Shown: positions 36,650 through 49,351 of the stretch, piece by piece
Numbering within the stretch: the stretch's first letter is position 1
How the letters are laid out: each line of letters begins with the position of its first letter
Source of the DNA: Warburgia ugandensis
Lineage: Eukaryota > Streptophyta > Magnoliopsida > Canellales > Canellaceae
Assembly (NCBI GenBank): GCA_035236585.1
Contig: CP141126.1
Span: 69,107,414 to 69,171,413, forward strand
Direction: 5' to 3'
DNA: 64,000 nt
Translations under genes and position numbers: made by a program
Notes under the pieces: generated by a model
What the model saw: the letters and a program-made list of their open reading frames with translations, nothing else
Told to the model about the DNA's origin: nothing
The model's database searches: none

Positions 36650-37820
36650 ATAAGTAAGCACAAGATCATCATGGCAGGACTAACAATAAAGTCGGCTGTT
36701 AATGAAAAAGTTAAGCAAGAACAGAAAGGAGATCCATATATACAAGCTTTCATAGGAAGAGAAGATGGTAGCGTTTACATGCAAGGAAGATTAGTGGTAC
36801 CAGCTAATGAAGAGTTAAGACAAGAAATCTTAAAAGAGGCTCATCGGTCCAAGTATACAATACACCCAGGAGGGACTAAGATGTATCAAGACTTAAAGAA
36901 ACAATATTGGTGGGATGGTATGAAAAGAGACATAGGGGAATTTGTGGCAAAGTGGTTAACATGTCAACAAGTAAAGGCTGAACATCAAAGACCTACGGGA
37001 TTGTTACAACCCCTTGAGTTACCTGAATGGAAATGGGACCATATCACAATGGACTTCATCATAGGGCTACCCAAGACCTCTAAGGGTCATGACATGATCT
37101 GGGTAATTGTTGATAGATTAACTAAGACAGCCCATTTCCTTCCTATACGTCATACCCAATCCACTGACAGCCTATCTCAGCTATACATCAAAGAGATAGT
37201 AAGTCTACATGGTATACCCCTTAGTATCACTTCAGATAGGGATAGCCGCTTCACTTCGCAACTCTGGAAGTCTGTCCAAAAATCCTTAGGATCTTCCTTA
37301 AACTATAGCACAGCCTTCCATCCACAGACCGATGGACAGTCAGAGCGTACAATCTAGATAATCGAAGATATGTTGCGAACTTGTGCCCTTGATTGGAAGC
37401 AAAGCTGGGATGAAAACCTACCGCTAGTCGAGTTTGCGTACAACAATAGCTTTCAGTCAAGCATTGGCATGGCTCCATACGAGGCGCTCTATGGGAGACC
37501 TTGTCGATCACCCACCAGTTGGAGTGAAGTTGGAGAGTCCAGGGTGCTCCAGTCCGAGCTGGTAGAGCAATGTGCCGAGAAGGTCAAACTCATAAGAAGC
37601 TGCCTCCTCACAGCTCAAAGCCGCCAAAAGAGCTATGCTGATCAAAGAAGGAGACCATTGGAATTCGACATAGGAGAGCACGTTTTCCTGAAGATATCTC
37701 CCACTAAAGGAGTTATGAGGTTCGGTATCAAAGGCAAGCTTAGTCCGCGTTACATAGGACCTTTCAAAATCCTAGAGAAAGTGGGAAAAGTGGCCTACAG
37801 GATCGCACTACCCCCTTAGC
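36650..37820 (+). mobile_element. B integrase region
   Basis: A zinc-finger-like part (EILKEAHRSKYTIHPGGTKM, then CQQVKAEHQ) is followed by core pieces WDHITMDFIIGLPKTSKGHD, FLPIRHTQS and TSDRDSRFTS. The C-terminal region carries YNNSFQSSIGMAPYEALYGR and LSPRYIGPFKILEKVG (the GPY/F module of chromoviruses). Confidence 0.92.
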
Positions 37821-37929
37821 TGTCCGAAGTGCATAACGTATTCCATATATCTATGCTAAGGAGCTACGTGCCTGACCCTGCTCATATCATTAACCAAGTA
37901 CCCATAGAGTTGACAGAGGATCTCAAGCT

Positions 37930-38085
37930 AGAGACAAGACCAGTTGAGATTCGTGATCGTAAGAATAAGAAGCTGTGGAATAAGGACATACCCTTAGTAT
38001 AAGTTTTGTGGAGAAATGCGCACATGGAAGAAGATACTTGGGAACCAGAGTCAGAAATGCGAGAAAAGTACCCCGAGATCTTTTG
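37930..38085 (+). mobile_element. B chromodomain-like C-terminus
   Basis: After integrase, the frame carries VEIRDRKNKKLWNKDIPLV, then VLWRNAHMEEDTWEPESEMR and a YPEIF ending. This is the pattern of a group II chromodomain fused to integrase in Tekay/Del-like elements, where it is thought to steer insertion to heterochromatin. Confidence 0.82.
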
Positions 38086-38119
38086 ACTATATATAGTAGA
38101 ATTTCGGGGCAAAATTCCC

Positions 38120-38133
38120 TAAGGAGGTAAGAA
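38120..38133 (+). other. Polypurine tract of B
   Basis: AAGGAGGTAAGAA immediately precedes the 3' LTR start. Together with the upstream GGGGCAAAATTCC strip it follows the usual chromovirus design. Confidence 0.65.
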
Positions 38134-40652
38134 TGTAATGACTCCAATTTTGTAATATTGAAATTCCAAGTTTAGCAATGAAAAGTTCAGTTTTTAAAGA
38201 AAAGGAAATTTTGGTCATTTCACTATTCACCTTGACTGAACCCAGAAATTTGGTCCTACAAATGGTTCCATTAGATGCATCTCAGAAAAAGGAATCCAAC
38301 GAGACCAAAATCACCCAAAACGGAGTTAAAATGAGCAAGATATGGCCCTTTGAAGTTCAGGGGCAAAACTGTAAATTTTACAAAAAGGTTTAACCTGCAA
38401 AACACAGGGGCCCATTTTGATACGGGCACCCCTTCATCTTCAACCTCTAGAGGGTTCTAGAACGGTGGTGTTTGGAGGAGAAATCACCGCCATTCTGGAG
38501 GTTTCTCCACCGCCATTCAAAGGCGGTGAGAGCCCCCTCCAGAACCCTCTCTTAGCCCTATAAATAGAGCTCTTGGGCGCCTCTAATGGCAGCCCAAAAT
38601 GTTGAAGAAAAACATTGAGGAGCAATGACCAAGAGGAGAAAATGCGGAGAGAAAACCAGCCACGAAGCAGGTATGCCTAAAAACTCCCCAAATCCATCTC
38701 ACCCATAGTCCTAGGCTCAGTTTCCCTAGGTTTTTGCATGAAAATCCATGGGGAATAGGCCTCTAGGGAGTCACCAAGGACCCTGGGACGTCCCCAGGGC
38801 CACACTAGTTCCTCAGGGACGAACCAGGGCATCCTAAGGATGCCTCGGTCCCCCAACGACTGAAACGCCCCAAACGGACGAGACGCGTCGAACGCGTCTG
38901 AGAGGAAACCAATGGGCGGAGAGTACCGCGTTGTGGGTTCTTTTCGTTCCTTAAGGAAGCCAGGGCACACGATGCAGTCACGCAGCGCCCTAGCATTCCG
39001 TTTTTTTTTTCATCCTTAAGACTCTATGTACATACGACACTAAAACGCTTATAACTTGAGATCTAGAGCTCCAATTGAGGTGTCACAAAAGGTGTTGTGT
39101 CTGTGTCGACAGCGCGGACACATCCAAACTATAAAATCCCTGATCAAGGCCCAATCAAAGGTGGGCATGACCCTTAGAGTAGGATGGTGGCGCGCGGCCA
39201 CTAGAACTTTGGAAAACTGAGGACACCAAGGCCCAATTAGGACCCTAGGACACCCATAGGCATAGGGATGGACCCCTAATACCTAAGTAATAAGAGCAAT
39301 TACTTTAAAACCCATAAAAGATAGGCCAAACTAACCTTGATTCCCCAAACCATGATCAAGAGCGTCCGAGGACAAAAGGGTTAGCGCGACCTAGCCAGGT
39401 AGGTGCTCTATCACTATTAGATTCTTTTAAAAGAACTATTATTGTTTTGAGAACATATGTTTTAAATATATGACTTGATTTTCATGACTTAATTCAGCAT
39501 GCATGATGAATGCTTTGTACATAGCTATGTTTTGAAATGATTGCATATACATTATGCACATATATGTTTTGCAGACAAGTGCATACATTGCATGATTTAA
39601 GTACCTGCAAAGATTTCATGTCCTTGAGGGTTGCCAAAAGACGCTGGAGTGCCGAGGGCCAAGCAGTTGTGAGGGACCCAAAGAGGACAAGTTTTAAAAA
39701 GGAGGTTTTGGCTTATTTAATCTTATGTGATTTGGGCAAGTAAGCCCGTGGGTGCTATGTTGAGGGGTCTGGGTTGGCCACCCGGCCTCTACCACTATTA
39801 GGTGGATGGGTACCATGCCCAAAAAAAGGCAAGTCCCTACGTCGACTGCATGTGGTACAGGGGGCTACCACTGGTGTCACGGCACTAGGTCAACGTGTCA
39901 TAGGCCCCGTGGAGGCTACGACCGAGTGTCCTCAAGTACCCGGGGACCACACAGCGAGGAGGTCGTGGGCATAGTGGACCCTATGGTTTGATGATTTATA
40001 TGCATTGCATATGGCATGATATGAGGTTGGTCGACCATACCATACTAGAGATCCATGAGTTGGACTCCATGAAGCATCTATTGCATATCATGATGTTATC
40101 ATATATATGTATATGATACTTTTAATTTTGGATTATGTGATCCTTTAAGTCATTAGTATTTCAGTTTGATAACGGATTCTTATACTGATATTGAGCTTGA
40201 GTATTTAGACATGCACATGTTTTGAATGAGCATATGATTTTGAAACATCTCATGCATCATAAAACTAGTAGTGATAGGCTCCTACTTAGTATAGTATATA
40301 CTCACCCAATCCTCAATATTTTTCAGATACAAAGTAAATACTTAAGGGCAAGGAACGTTTGTACTAGGAGACACAGACTAAGTACAAGTAAGTAAACCCC
40401 TATCTTATCTTTCAATGTTACTTGATTGTAGTTACTCTCTAATAGCTGGGGCTGTGACTAACACTTTCATGGGAATAATATTGATTTAAATTTTGCCATG
40501 GCTAAATAAATTGAGAATGTGTTTTGACACTCGGGGTTTTTATGAAAGATTGTTTTCCAAAAGTAAAAGATTTTCATGCATCTCATACTTATAAAATAAG
40601 AGATCTCGCCTTTTTATCAAAATTGCATCATATAAAAACCCGGGTCGTGACA
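38134..40652 (+). mobile_element. 3' LTR of B (2519 bp)
   Basis: This LTR starts TGTAATGACTCC and ends GGGTCGTGACA. A TATAAATAG box lies at 38559, and the GC-rich shared block at 39740-40040. Its last ~200 bases resemble the ends of the C and D LTRs. Confidence 0.92.
38559..38567 (+). promoter_or_regulatory. TATA box of 3' LTR B
   Basis: TATAAATAG is in the same setting as at 31858. Confidence 0.5.
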
Positions 40653-40657
40653 CTTCC
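40653..40657 (+). repeat. Target site duplication of B, right copy (CTTCC)
   Basis: This matches 31427-31431. C internal sequence resumes after it. Confidence 0.88.
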
Positions 40658-42174
40658 AATCTATGATAGTAAGAGCTCAATTTGATCCTTGATGGTACCC
40701 TACTTGCTAAATGAACAAGTCACTGTTCCCGGCTTAATTCCTTTTTCAATATACTTTATTGGCAAGGTGGGATATCACCAAATTTTCCTTTTTATGGATT
40801 ATACCCATTGATGTTCCCCATAAGCTGATGGATTCGATAAGAATCAAATTGTAATAATTGATATCAAGCCATTTGTAGAATTTAATTTCTAGTTGGTCAT
40901 CATTCCTCTTCGAAAATTTTTGGTCGCATAATCTCCTGAAATTCGATACTCTACTCAAAGTCTTAAACCCCATATGCTTTCTCTGTTTTATACTCTTTTA
41001 CAATAAGATCACCAATTCAACTAGTATTACTCCTCAGCATTTGTTTGGTTTACCTCCCTATAGAATTCAAGATGAAAGAATTGTATGTATCTCCGTAAAG
41101 TCATAATCTTCTTTTTTGAATATTCAATATTCATCGAATACTTATAGTTACATCTCTATCTCTTTCTCTCTTTTCTTCAAAATCCTCATTTTTGTCTATC
41201 TAGATCAATGCTTTCATTTGAGTGGTTGCATATATTTGATATATGCAGCAGTCAAGAGAAACTTAATACTTCCAGGAAATGTTGAAGTTTTCTAATATCA
41301 TTGAAATCCTTAATTGCCTATAACCTCAATAAAATTCATAAAATGTCTTAATAATGGCATTGACGTTTTGGTCATACTATACTTCTCTTACAAGTTCATG
41401 TTAGGATCAATCTATTATCATCCCTAGTATTATCATCAAAATCTTTTGATAACTCGATCGAATTTATTTCCCTATCATAGTCGTGTTATGTTTCTCTTAA
41501 TCACATAATTGTCACTTGTATACATCTTCTGATTTGCTCCATAATACTCAGGTAGTTATTATTTGATAGCACTTCACTCTTTATAAGACTCCAATTAAGG
41601 TATCCAAATTTGAGCTAAGTCCTTCAGGATCCATACCTTTGTGATCTAGTACGAGTCACAGTTATCTCCTAGTATCATCTTGTATGCTCATCCCTATTAG
41701 ATTATCATCAAAATCTTCTCAAAGTCCGTATTTTACATCCCTTATCATATTCATATTTTGATATTCTTTATGATGGTAAGGTAGCTATCTAGGTTCTTTG
41801 ATGTTCTCATCTTTGGTGAGATTGATCTATCACAGGTCAGAACTATCTACTAACTAGTCCACTAACATCTTCATTCATCATTCTCATCATAATCTAATTT
41901 ATATATGAGTTTCCCTGTTTGCACCACTACACAACAATCCTTATCGATAAGATTTAAGCCATCCAATATCCAAGTATTCGCTAGACCCATCTCCTTTTTC
42001 ACCTATTTGTTTATGGTGAAATGCCTTGAGCATTAATATTGTAATCTTCAAATAGAAGTAGTCATCTCTACTACTCCTATTTATACTACTTACTCTTGAT
42101 TTTCTCTATTGTCTATGACCCTTGGACATGCTGGATTGGCTGTGAAAGGATAAAACTTAGGCTCTGATACCAAC
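40658..42174 (-). mobile_element. C internal region, primer-site-proximal part
   Basis: Non-coding sequence, the reverse complement of 46441-47280 in D over 40658-41593. Its first ~580 bases on the element strand (41593-42174) have no counterpart in D. Confidence 0.75.
42160..42172 (-). other. Primer-binding site of C, initiator-Met tRNA
   Basis: TGGTATCAGAGCC on the minus strand lies two bases inside the LTR end. It is the standard complement of the plant initiator tRNA-Met 3' end used by most chromoviruses. Confidence 0.9.
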
Positions 42175-44803
42175 TGTTACGACCCGGGTTTTCCCATGCA
42201 TTTTTAAATGCAAGATCAAAATTCCTAAGGCGAGATGCATCCCTATTAGAAAACCATTTTATGAAAACAATGCAATGTAGTGGAAAATCTTTTGTTTTAA
42301 ACTCATTTTTGAAAACCCTGAGTGTCATTTGCTTTCACAACAACCAAAGTAGTTTTTGAAAAAACTTTAGAAATCATAATTGTTTTTCCAGGTCTATCCA
42401 GTCACAGCTCACAGCTCAACTGTAAATAAATACAAATACATGTCCAAAGGGTAGAGTGTTTACTTACATGTATGATTGTCTCCTTTTGATTTACTTGCTC
42501 GTAGCACTAACATAGGTGTCCTCTACTCGTGAATGGAGCTATCCTGAAAAATGTTAAGGATTGGGCGAGTATATACTACACTCAGTAGGAGTCTATCACT
42601 ACTAGTTTTACAATGCATGCTATGTTTAAAATCATATGCTCTTTAAAACATGTGCATGTTTGAACACTCATGTTCAATGTCAATATTAAAAACACTTGTC
42701 AAACGGGAATACTAACGACTTAAAGAATCGCATAATCCATGTCGAAAGTATCATACATATAAATCATAAGCATAATAATATGCATAAGATGCTCCACTGA
42801 ATCCAACTCATGGATATATGGTATGGTTGACCAACCTCATGTCATGCCATATGCAATGCAAGTAAATCCTCAAACCATAGGGCCCACTATGCCCGTGACC
42901 TCACCGCTGTGTGGTCCCCGGGTACTTGAGGACACTCGGTCATAGCCTCCACGGGGCATATGACACATCGACCTAGTGCCGTGACACCAGTGGTAGCCCC
43001 CTTGTATCACATGCAGTCGACGTAGGGACATGCCCTTTTTGGGTGTGGTACCCATTCCACCTAATAGTGGTAGAGGCTAGGAAGCCACCCAGACCTCTCG
43101 GCATAGCGCCCATGAGCTTATTAGGCCAAATCATATACAATCAAACAAGCAAAAACCTCTTTTTCAAAACCTGTCCTCTTTGGGTCCCTCACAACTGCAT
43201 ACCCGGCGTCTTTTGGGCACTCCAGCGTGTTTTGGTAACCCTTAAGGACATCCAATCTTTTAAAAACTCAATGCTCACAAATCATACAATATACACAATT
43301 GTTTGCAAAACATGTCTATGCATAATGTATTTGTCATATGCATGCTGAATGAATTTATTTATAAAATTAGTCATGCTAAACAAGTCATATAACTTAAACT
43401 TAAAACATGCATTCTCAAAACAATCATGGGTTCTTTTAAAAAGTCTAGTAGCGATAGAGCACCTACCTCGAAGTCTCCTGGAGTCGCATCCTTTATCACT
43501 CATCCCATCCATGGGTCTCATTTATAAACTCCTGGATATGAATGGATACAAGGAGTCCTTATCAATTTCGATCTATTTAGAAATTAGATCGCTAGATTTT
43601 CCTTTTAGGGTCCATGGGTCCTTGCTTAATTCATTGTCAGGTTAGATCCTTGATATGGATCTACTATTCAATAGTTAAACTCTGTAAATTGTCCTCTAAT
43701 CCTAACTTTATAGTCTCATTAGGTCTGCGTGTCCCAGTTCCCAGGACACCTATGCATCCTGGTTGAACCGCGACCACCTCACATGCGTGCGTGTCCAAAG
43801 GCCATGCTAGGGACCACGTTTTGCACGCGCACATGCATGCTCAAGCGACATGCTATGACGCGCATCCTGGATGGCATCGCATGGATGCACCTTTGGTGTA
43901 GCATGGCACATCTTAGCTCCTAGGGCACCCCGTGCATCCTGATCGAGCCAGGACCCATGCCCCACGTTGCGCACGCACCCGAAGGCTGCACCAGGGACAA
44001 CGTACGCACTGTCGTATGCCTGGAACCCGTCCCAGGGACCCTGTCCCAGGCACAGGTGAAGCATGGCCTCCTTGGGATGCCTGGTTCGTACAGGGCCTGT
44101 TGGAACTGGCTTCGTTTTCTTTGGCTGGAAAAACCGTCTAGGAAAAGACTAGATCCGGCATGGATCTGGCCTGGGGAAGTGAAATGGAGAGAAAGAGAAA
44201 GAGAAGCTTTACCTGGGTAGCGGGGGTGCCCTTCTTCTAGTGGTGCATTTCCCTTTATGCCTACCGGAAATCCGTGTTGTCTGAAACCCATGAAGAAGGG
44301 GGAAAACCCCAACTTTCGATGAGGCCAGAGGAACAAGAGGGGAGGTGGGGAGATGGGAATGGCCGGCCTGACTAGGGCCTGGCTGTTGCTGAAAATTGTA
44401 GGGAAACTGGGTTTCCGATTTTTGCTGGAAGCCCCAGTCTCAAATGACCGAAAAAACCATGTTTTGGAGAGGGGGAGATAGGGTTTCTAGAGAAGTCTAC
44501 AGGAAGAAGAAGATGGGGTGCCATTATCAAAACGGCCCCTACATTTTCTGTCCTTTTCGTTTTTAGTTTAAATTACAGAAATGCCCCTAATCTTTAAGCG
44601 GCCGTAACTTCTTCATACGAACTCCGTTTTCAGCGTTCTTTGAGGCATTGGATTCCATTTTTTGAGTAGAATCTAATGGTACCAAGTTTTCTTAAAAATT
44701 CCTTTGTTTATTATTTTAAATAAAGTAAAACATTTAACACAGTTTATTTCCCATAGAATGTCCAATTTTTGTTAAAAATAGTGTAAATTGCTTGGGCATT
44801 ACA
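42175..44803 (-). mobile_element. 5' LTR of C (2629 bp)
   Basis: On the minus strand this starts TGTAATGCCCAAGC and ends GGGTCGTAACA. It holds the GC-rich shared block at 42840-43115. A second GC-rich stretch at 43730-44130 is built from two degenerate units of ~180 bp. Reading frames there, including a 138-codon one, show no domain. Confidence 0.88.
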
Positions 44804-44808
44804 GATAT
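44804..44808 (+). repeat. Target site duplication of C, right copy (GATAT)
   Basis: This matches 29012-29016. The F2 unit continues beyond it. Confidence 0.85.
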
Positions 44809-46440
44809 AGACTACTGTGAGATTCTGAAGTAGTGTGAGAAATCTTGCCATTTCAATGTTAGGGTTAGGATTAAGAGAATTAGTTGAACTAACTAGTTCT
44901 AGGTTTAGATGGTTAAGTTAGTTATAGGTCATTTCTAGCTAAATTTATTAAACTTAGCACTTATTAGGAGGCAACCTAGGATTTTCAAGGGTGTCTCAAA
45001 GCTTTTTACAAGGGAAGGTGCCTCCCACCTTGATTCCGCAATATGTTGCCCTAGGTTGCTCTTTTATCTCAACCCTTAGATCCCATCCATTTGATCTCCA
45101 CTACATATTGTTTTAAAGCCACCTTAGGAAAGTACCCAAATGATATAAAAACTCAAGGGTTTTCAATGTGAAAGGACAACTGGGATGGGGGAGAATGCAC
45201 CCTCCATGGAAGGAACTGTCTCCACCCCTTCTCCCCTTCAAAGCACCTCAACATTTCCTCCTTTGGGCAGCACATCTTCTCCACCCTTCTATGCCTCCCT
45301 CTTGAAGGTGTGTCTTTTCCTTGTTTGTTCCAGCCCTAGATCTCTTCCTTGGATTTGTTTTCCTTGCTTGGTTTCAAGAAGATTAGGTTAGTGCACTATT
45401 GTCCATTTTTCTTTTCTTTGCTTTCTTTCTCCCTTAAGATCCTATTGTTATTTTCTTGATGCTTTATCAAGGATCTAAGTTTGTTCTTCTTTAGTAGTGA
45501 CAGCCAAGAGGAGGAAACATGGATTATTGACCTTCCTCTTTGATTTGCAACTTGTTACTTCTTTAGATCCATTTTGTGACGAGTTATCTACCATGAATAA
45601 TTCAACACATCAAGCATATTTTCTTTTAGATTCATTCTTGGGATACCTTGGCATGCAAATATACTTGATCTTGCATGCATGAGAGTGTGGTAAAGTGGAT
45701 ATTTAGTGTAGATTTCTTGTTCTTGAATTGAATGCAATTTCCAGCATCATGTCTATGCTTTATGCATTCAACATTTTGGATGTAAATTGTTTCAATGGAA
45801 TCAATTGAATTTCTTATTTCCAGTAGCGAAGAACTATTGCATTGAGTGTTTTAATGCATGTAAATCTTGCTTTTATGTGTTAATTACTTGGAAATTGGTA
45901 ACAGTATGGTGCTGGAATTTCCAATTTCCAGCAACATAGAAATATCATCATGTTTATTCTTAATTCTTCACATTATTTATTGTTGGTCTGATTTATTCTT
46001 TAGGAATCTAATTGAGTTCTTATGTTGTGTGTTTAGTTCATAGATTAGATTCCATTATAGTTAGTTGTAGGTCCATTGATTTCAGTATATATTTACCCTA
46101 CGAATCATGTACATAAGCCCATGGTCCATGCACATGGTTTCAAGGTGTTTTCCCTTAGACATGTTGCTTAATTTAAATTAAATTCCCATTCTCAAATTCA
46201 ATTTCTAGTCATGCATTCCATGCTATATTAGTTTGCATCATAGTTCATGTTGATTATCATGTTCATCCATGCATCTTGATTACTTTGTTTCATGCATTCT
46301 TCTAGTTTAATTCCTTGCATACCACTTGTTTAGTTGTTTCCAAAAGTATTACATGTTTTAGTTTCTTAGTTAGCTCATTGTTTAAGTTTAATTTGCATGT
46401 TAGGTTAGTTGAGAAAGTTTTCATGTTTAAAGTTCTAAAT
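44809..46440 (+). mobile_element. F3: continuation of F2 with a third partial F LTR
   Basis: After ~175 bases of F internal sequence, 44985-46440 matches F1 LTR 20635-22110, including the TATAAAAA box at 45144. It joins D at ~46440. The open stretch at 45185-45391 is the same incidental stretch seen in F1. Confidence 0.72.
45144..45151 (+). promoter_or_regulatory. TATA box of LTR F3
   Basis: TATAAAAA is at the position matching 20789 in F1. Confidence 0.4.
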
Positions 46441-47615
46441 TTAATTGGAGTCTTATGAAGAGTGAAGTGCTATTGAATAATAACTACCTGAGTATTATGG
46501 AGCAAATAAGAAGATGTGTACAATTGAAATATTATGCGATTAAGAGAAACACAACATGAATATGATAGGGGAATGAATTCGACCGAGTTATCAAAAGATT
46601 TTGATGATTATACTAAGGATGATAATAGAATGATCCTAACATGAACTTATAAGAAAAGTATAGCATGATCAAAACGTCAATGCCATTATTAAGACATTGT
46701 ATGAATTTTTTTAAGGCTATAAGCAATTGAGGATTTCAATGATCTTAAGACAGTTTAGAATTTCTGAGAAGCATTCAGTTTATCATATATGTTACGTAAA
46801 GGAATATATGTAGTATCAATTATATGCAATAAAGCATATAGAGACATTGATCAAGGTAGACCAAATGAGGATTTTGAAGAAAAGAGAGAAAGAGATAGAG
46901 ATGTAACTATAAGTATTCAAAAGAAGAAGATCATGACTTCATGGAGATACATAGAATTCTATCATCTTGAATGCCATAAGAAGGTAAATCAAACAAATGC
47001 AAAGGAATAATACTAGGAGAGTTGGTGATCTTATTGTAAAAGAGTATAAAAGAGAGAAAGCATATGGGGTTTAAGACTTTGAATAGAGCATTGAATGAAA
47101 GGACATTATGCTACACAAAAATTTTCGAAGAGGAATGGTGACCAACTAGAAATTACATGCTACAAATGGTTTGATGTCTATATCAATTATTGCAATTAGA
47201 ATCTTATCGGATCCATTAGCTTATAAGGAACACCAATGGATATAGTCCATAAAAAGGAAAACTTGGTAATATCCTACCTTGCCACTACATGAGTACATAA
47301 AGTATATTGAAAAAGAAAACAAGACAGGATAGCGACTAGTCCATTTGTTTTTCCGCAACTCGGGTGCAATCAAGGATCAATATGATGTATTAGAGGAAGA
47401 GTGGAAGAGCAAGTATTTTAAGGCCATCAATTAGTCCTTTCCTTTAGAGTACCGTTGACTAAATAAAGGTATCCCACCCTAATTAATCAAGTATGTTAGT
47501 GTCTATGAGTTAGTAGTCAAACTTATATACTCAAAAGGATGTTATAAGTCTTTAGACTTGAGTTTTTCTTGAAAGAAGTACTTGTTAGGCTAAGTCATTT
47601 GAAGGTATAAGGCCA

Positions 47616-47681
47616 GTTGATTAGGCCACATTATGAAGTTGATTAGGCCACATCATGAAGTTGATTAGGCCACATCATGGA
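47616..47681 (+). repeat. 22-bp minisatellite, three copies in D
   Basis: Three head-to-tail copies of GTTGATTAGGCCACATCATG plus AA begin at 47616, 47638 and 47660. C has two copies. Confidence 0.85.
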
Positions 47682-49351
47682 AGAGCTACAAGTACAATAA
47701 ATACAGTAACAACTGAGACAGAAGCAAAAATAAGGAGCGATCTCCACCAGTGAGATAGATTTTTCCAAACCTAAATAGATACCATAACAAACCATAGAAA
47801 TCACTATGGATCTGAAAGATGCTGCTGACTTGGATTGAAAAGAAAGGTAGATAAGTACCAATCACTTTAGAGACCCTTGAGCTTATGACAAAGACATATC
47901 TGGAAAGAGATCAATAGGTGATCAAATAAATTCTCTTTCTATATGTCTACAAAAATGTTCCATGCTTACCTGAGTATTTTTCAAAATTTGATGAATTAAC
48001 AGCTTCAGCATAACTTGATGTAATAGCTACTGAACGAGAACTGCTATTACAAGCTAAGTATGAAGAGGCACTTGAAGGATAAAATTTGAGGAATTAAGAA
48101 AATCACTACTTGTGAGGATACCTCCTGACAATACAGACTGCCTTGTTGACGATAAAACCTTGATAAAAGATTGCACAATATATTGACATAGGGGATGGAA
48201 GGAGAAAAGGTGAGATGGCTAGCACACTATAAGGTGAGATTTGATGTTACATTGCCTTTAGACAAATAGTTAGCTGTTATGTGCATATGTCAAGTACAAA
48301 AAATCAATTGAAGGAATTTCCTAAGGACTAACCCTACGGGATTGAGTATAGAACTTTTGGACTGAAAGGTTACGAAGAAAACCATCAAGCAAAGAAAGGA
48401 CAAAGAGGATGATGACAAAGGATTCAACAATGAAGGGTACTCGGTTATGAATAAGAGACTTTTTGTTTTGCATAAATGGGAACATTATTGAAAGTCCTAA
48501 TGATGTGAATAGTGAAATAGGCCTCTGGACGAGAACATTTGGCCCATGATGATGAATTGACCATTAACATTTGACATGAGTTCGGATAAAATCTTCACAA
48601 AGAATAGCGTTTAATGAATTCAATAATTATGAAACTGGATATAGAGTTAGGACATTTTACTTTCAGTATATGATAAGGTCCTCGATGGAAGATGCTACTA
48701 ATTGGCTTTCATGATTTTTATTTTGAATGTAACTTTGGTCGAGGAATCAAGTCACATATGGAAAACGACAAACAGTTGAAATTCAAAGTTAAGTAAGAGT
48801 TTGGCTGTAGAGCACATGATACCACATCAGTTATTGAAATATCTTGGAGACAAATATAAAAGGTAAGAAGCAAAGTTAGACACAATAGAAAGAAGGTAAC
48901 TTTTTTGGACTTGTGGATGATGAAAGAGATCACTAGATTGAAAGGATTATCCTATGATATTCAAAATAGGAGAAATAAGACAATATGATCTCAAAGAAGT
49001 ATGGAGTAATTTATACATGAATAAAGAAGCATGATCTTACGAGGAGACTATCCTATACATGATGAGATAAGTATAGGAATCTAAGGATTTCGAGATAGAT
49101 GAATTACCACTAGAAATCGATATTGTTAAACTAGGACGTATGGAAGTATGCATCAGAGTACGAAGCGAAAGCGGCCCTTATAGGTAAGGCCTTATAGAAG
49201 GAACAATAAAAATGATAAATTGAGGTTGAGCCTAGATTTGATTTCCTAAGGGGGGGAATGCATTCACCAAGAAGTTATCTAAGAGACAAAATTCCTTGAA
49301 GATGATAGTTTACGGAATTTGGAGGACGAAATTCTTTTCAGGTGGTAATAA

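Larger units (their letters stand above)
31432..40652 (+). mobile_element. B: chromovirus (Ty3/gypsy, Tekay/Del-like) nested in C
   Basis: The element is ~9.2 kb, bounded by TGTAATGACTCC and GGGTCGTGACA with perfect CTTCC target duplications. Order: 5' LTR (31432-33831), gag with CCHC knuckle, protease, reverse transcriptase, RNase H, integrase, chromodomain-like C-terminus, polypurine tract, 3' LTR (38134-40652). Gag-pol-chromodomain order and 2.4-2.5 kb LTRs fit the Tekay/Del clade, though the clade is inferred. The LTRs agree at roughly 96-98% by eye, so it is comparatively young. It is broken in several places. It lies inside the internal region of C and is the innermost layer of the nest. 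Confidence 0.93.
29017..44803 (-). mobile_element. C: non-autonomous chromovirus-derived element, host to B
   Basis: This is a minus-strand element with a 5' LTR (42175-44803, 2629 bp), an initiator-Met primer site (42160-42172), internal sequence 42174-40658 continuing at 31426-30114, and a partial 3' LTR (29017-30113). It is flanked by GATAT duplications. Removing the B insertion (31432-40652) leaves ~2.8 kb of internal sequence with no recognisable gag or pol, so it resembles a large retrotransposon derivative that depended on helper proteins. D (46441-51921) is a second copy of the same family. LTRs agree to roughly 97% by eye, so insertion was fairly recent. Incomplete. Confidence 0.85.

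Noticed and set aside
43807-44336. Open frames on both strands in the C LTR
   Set aside because: They fall in the degenerate GC-rich repeat, and the repeat explains the openness. No similarity to a known family is seen.
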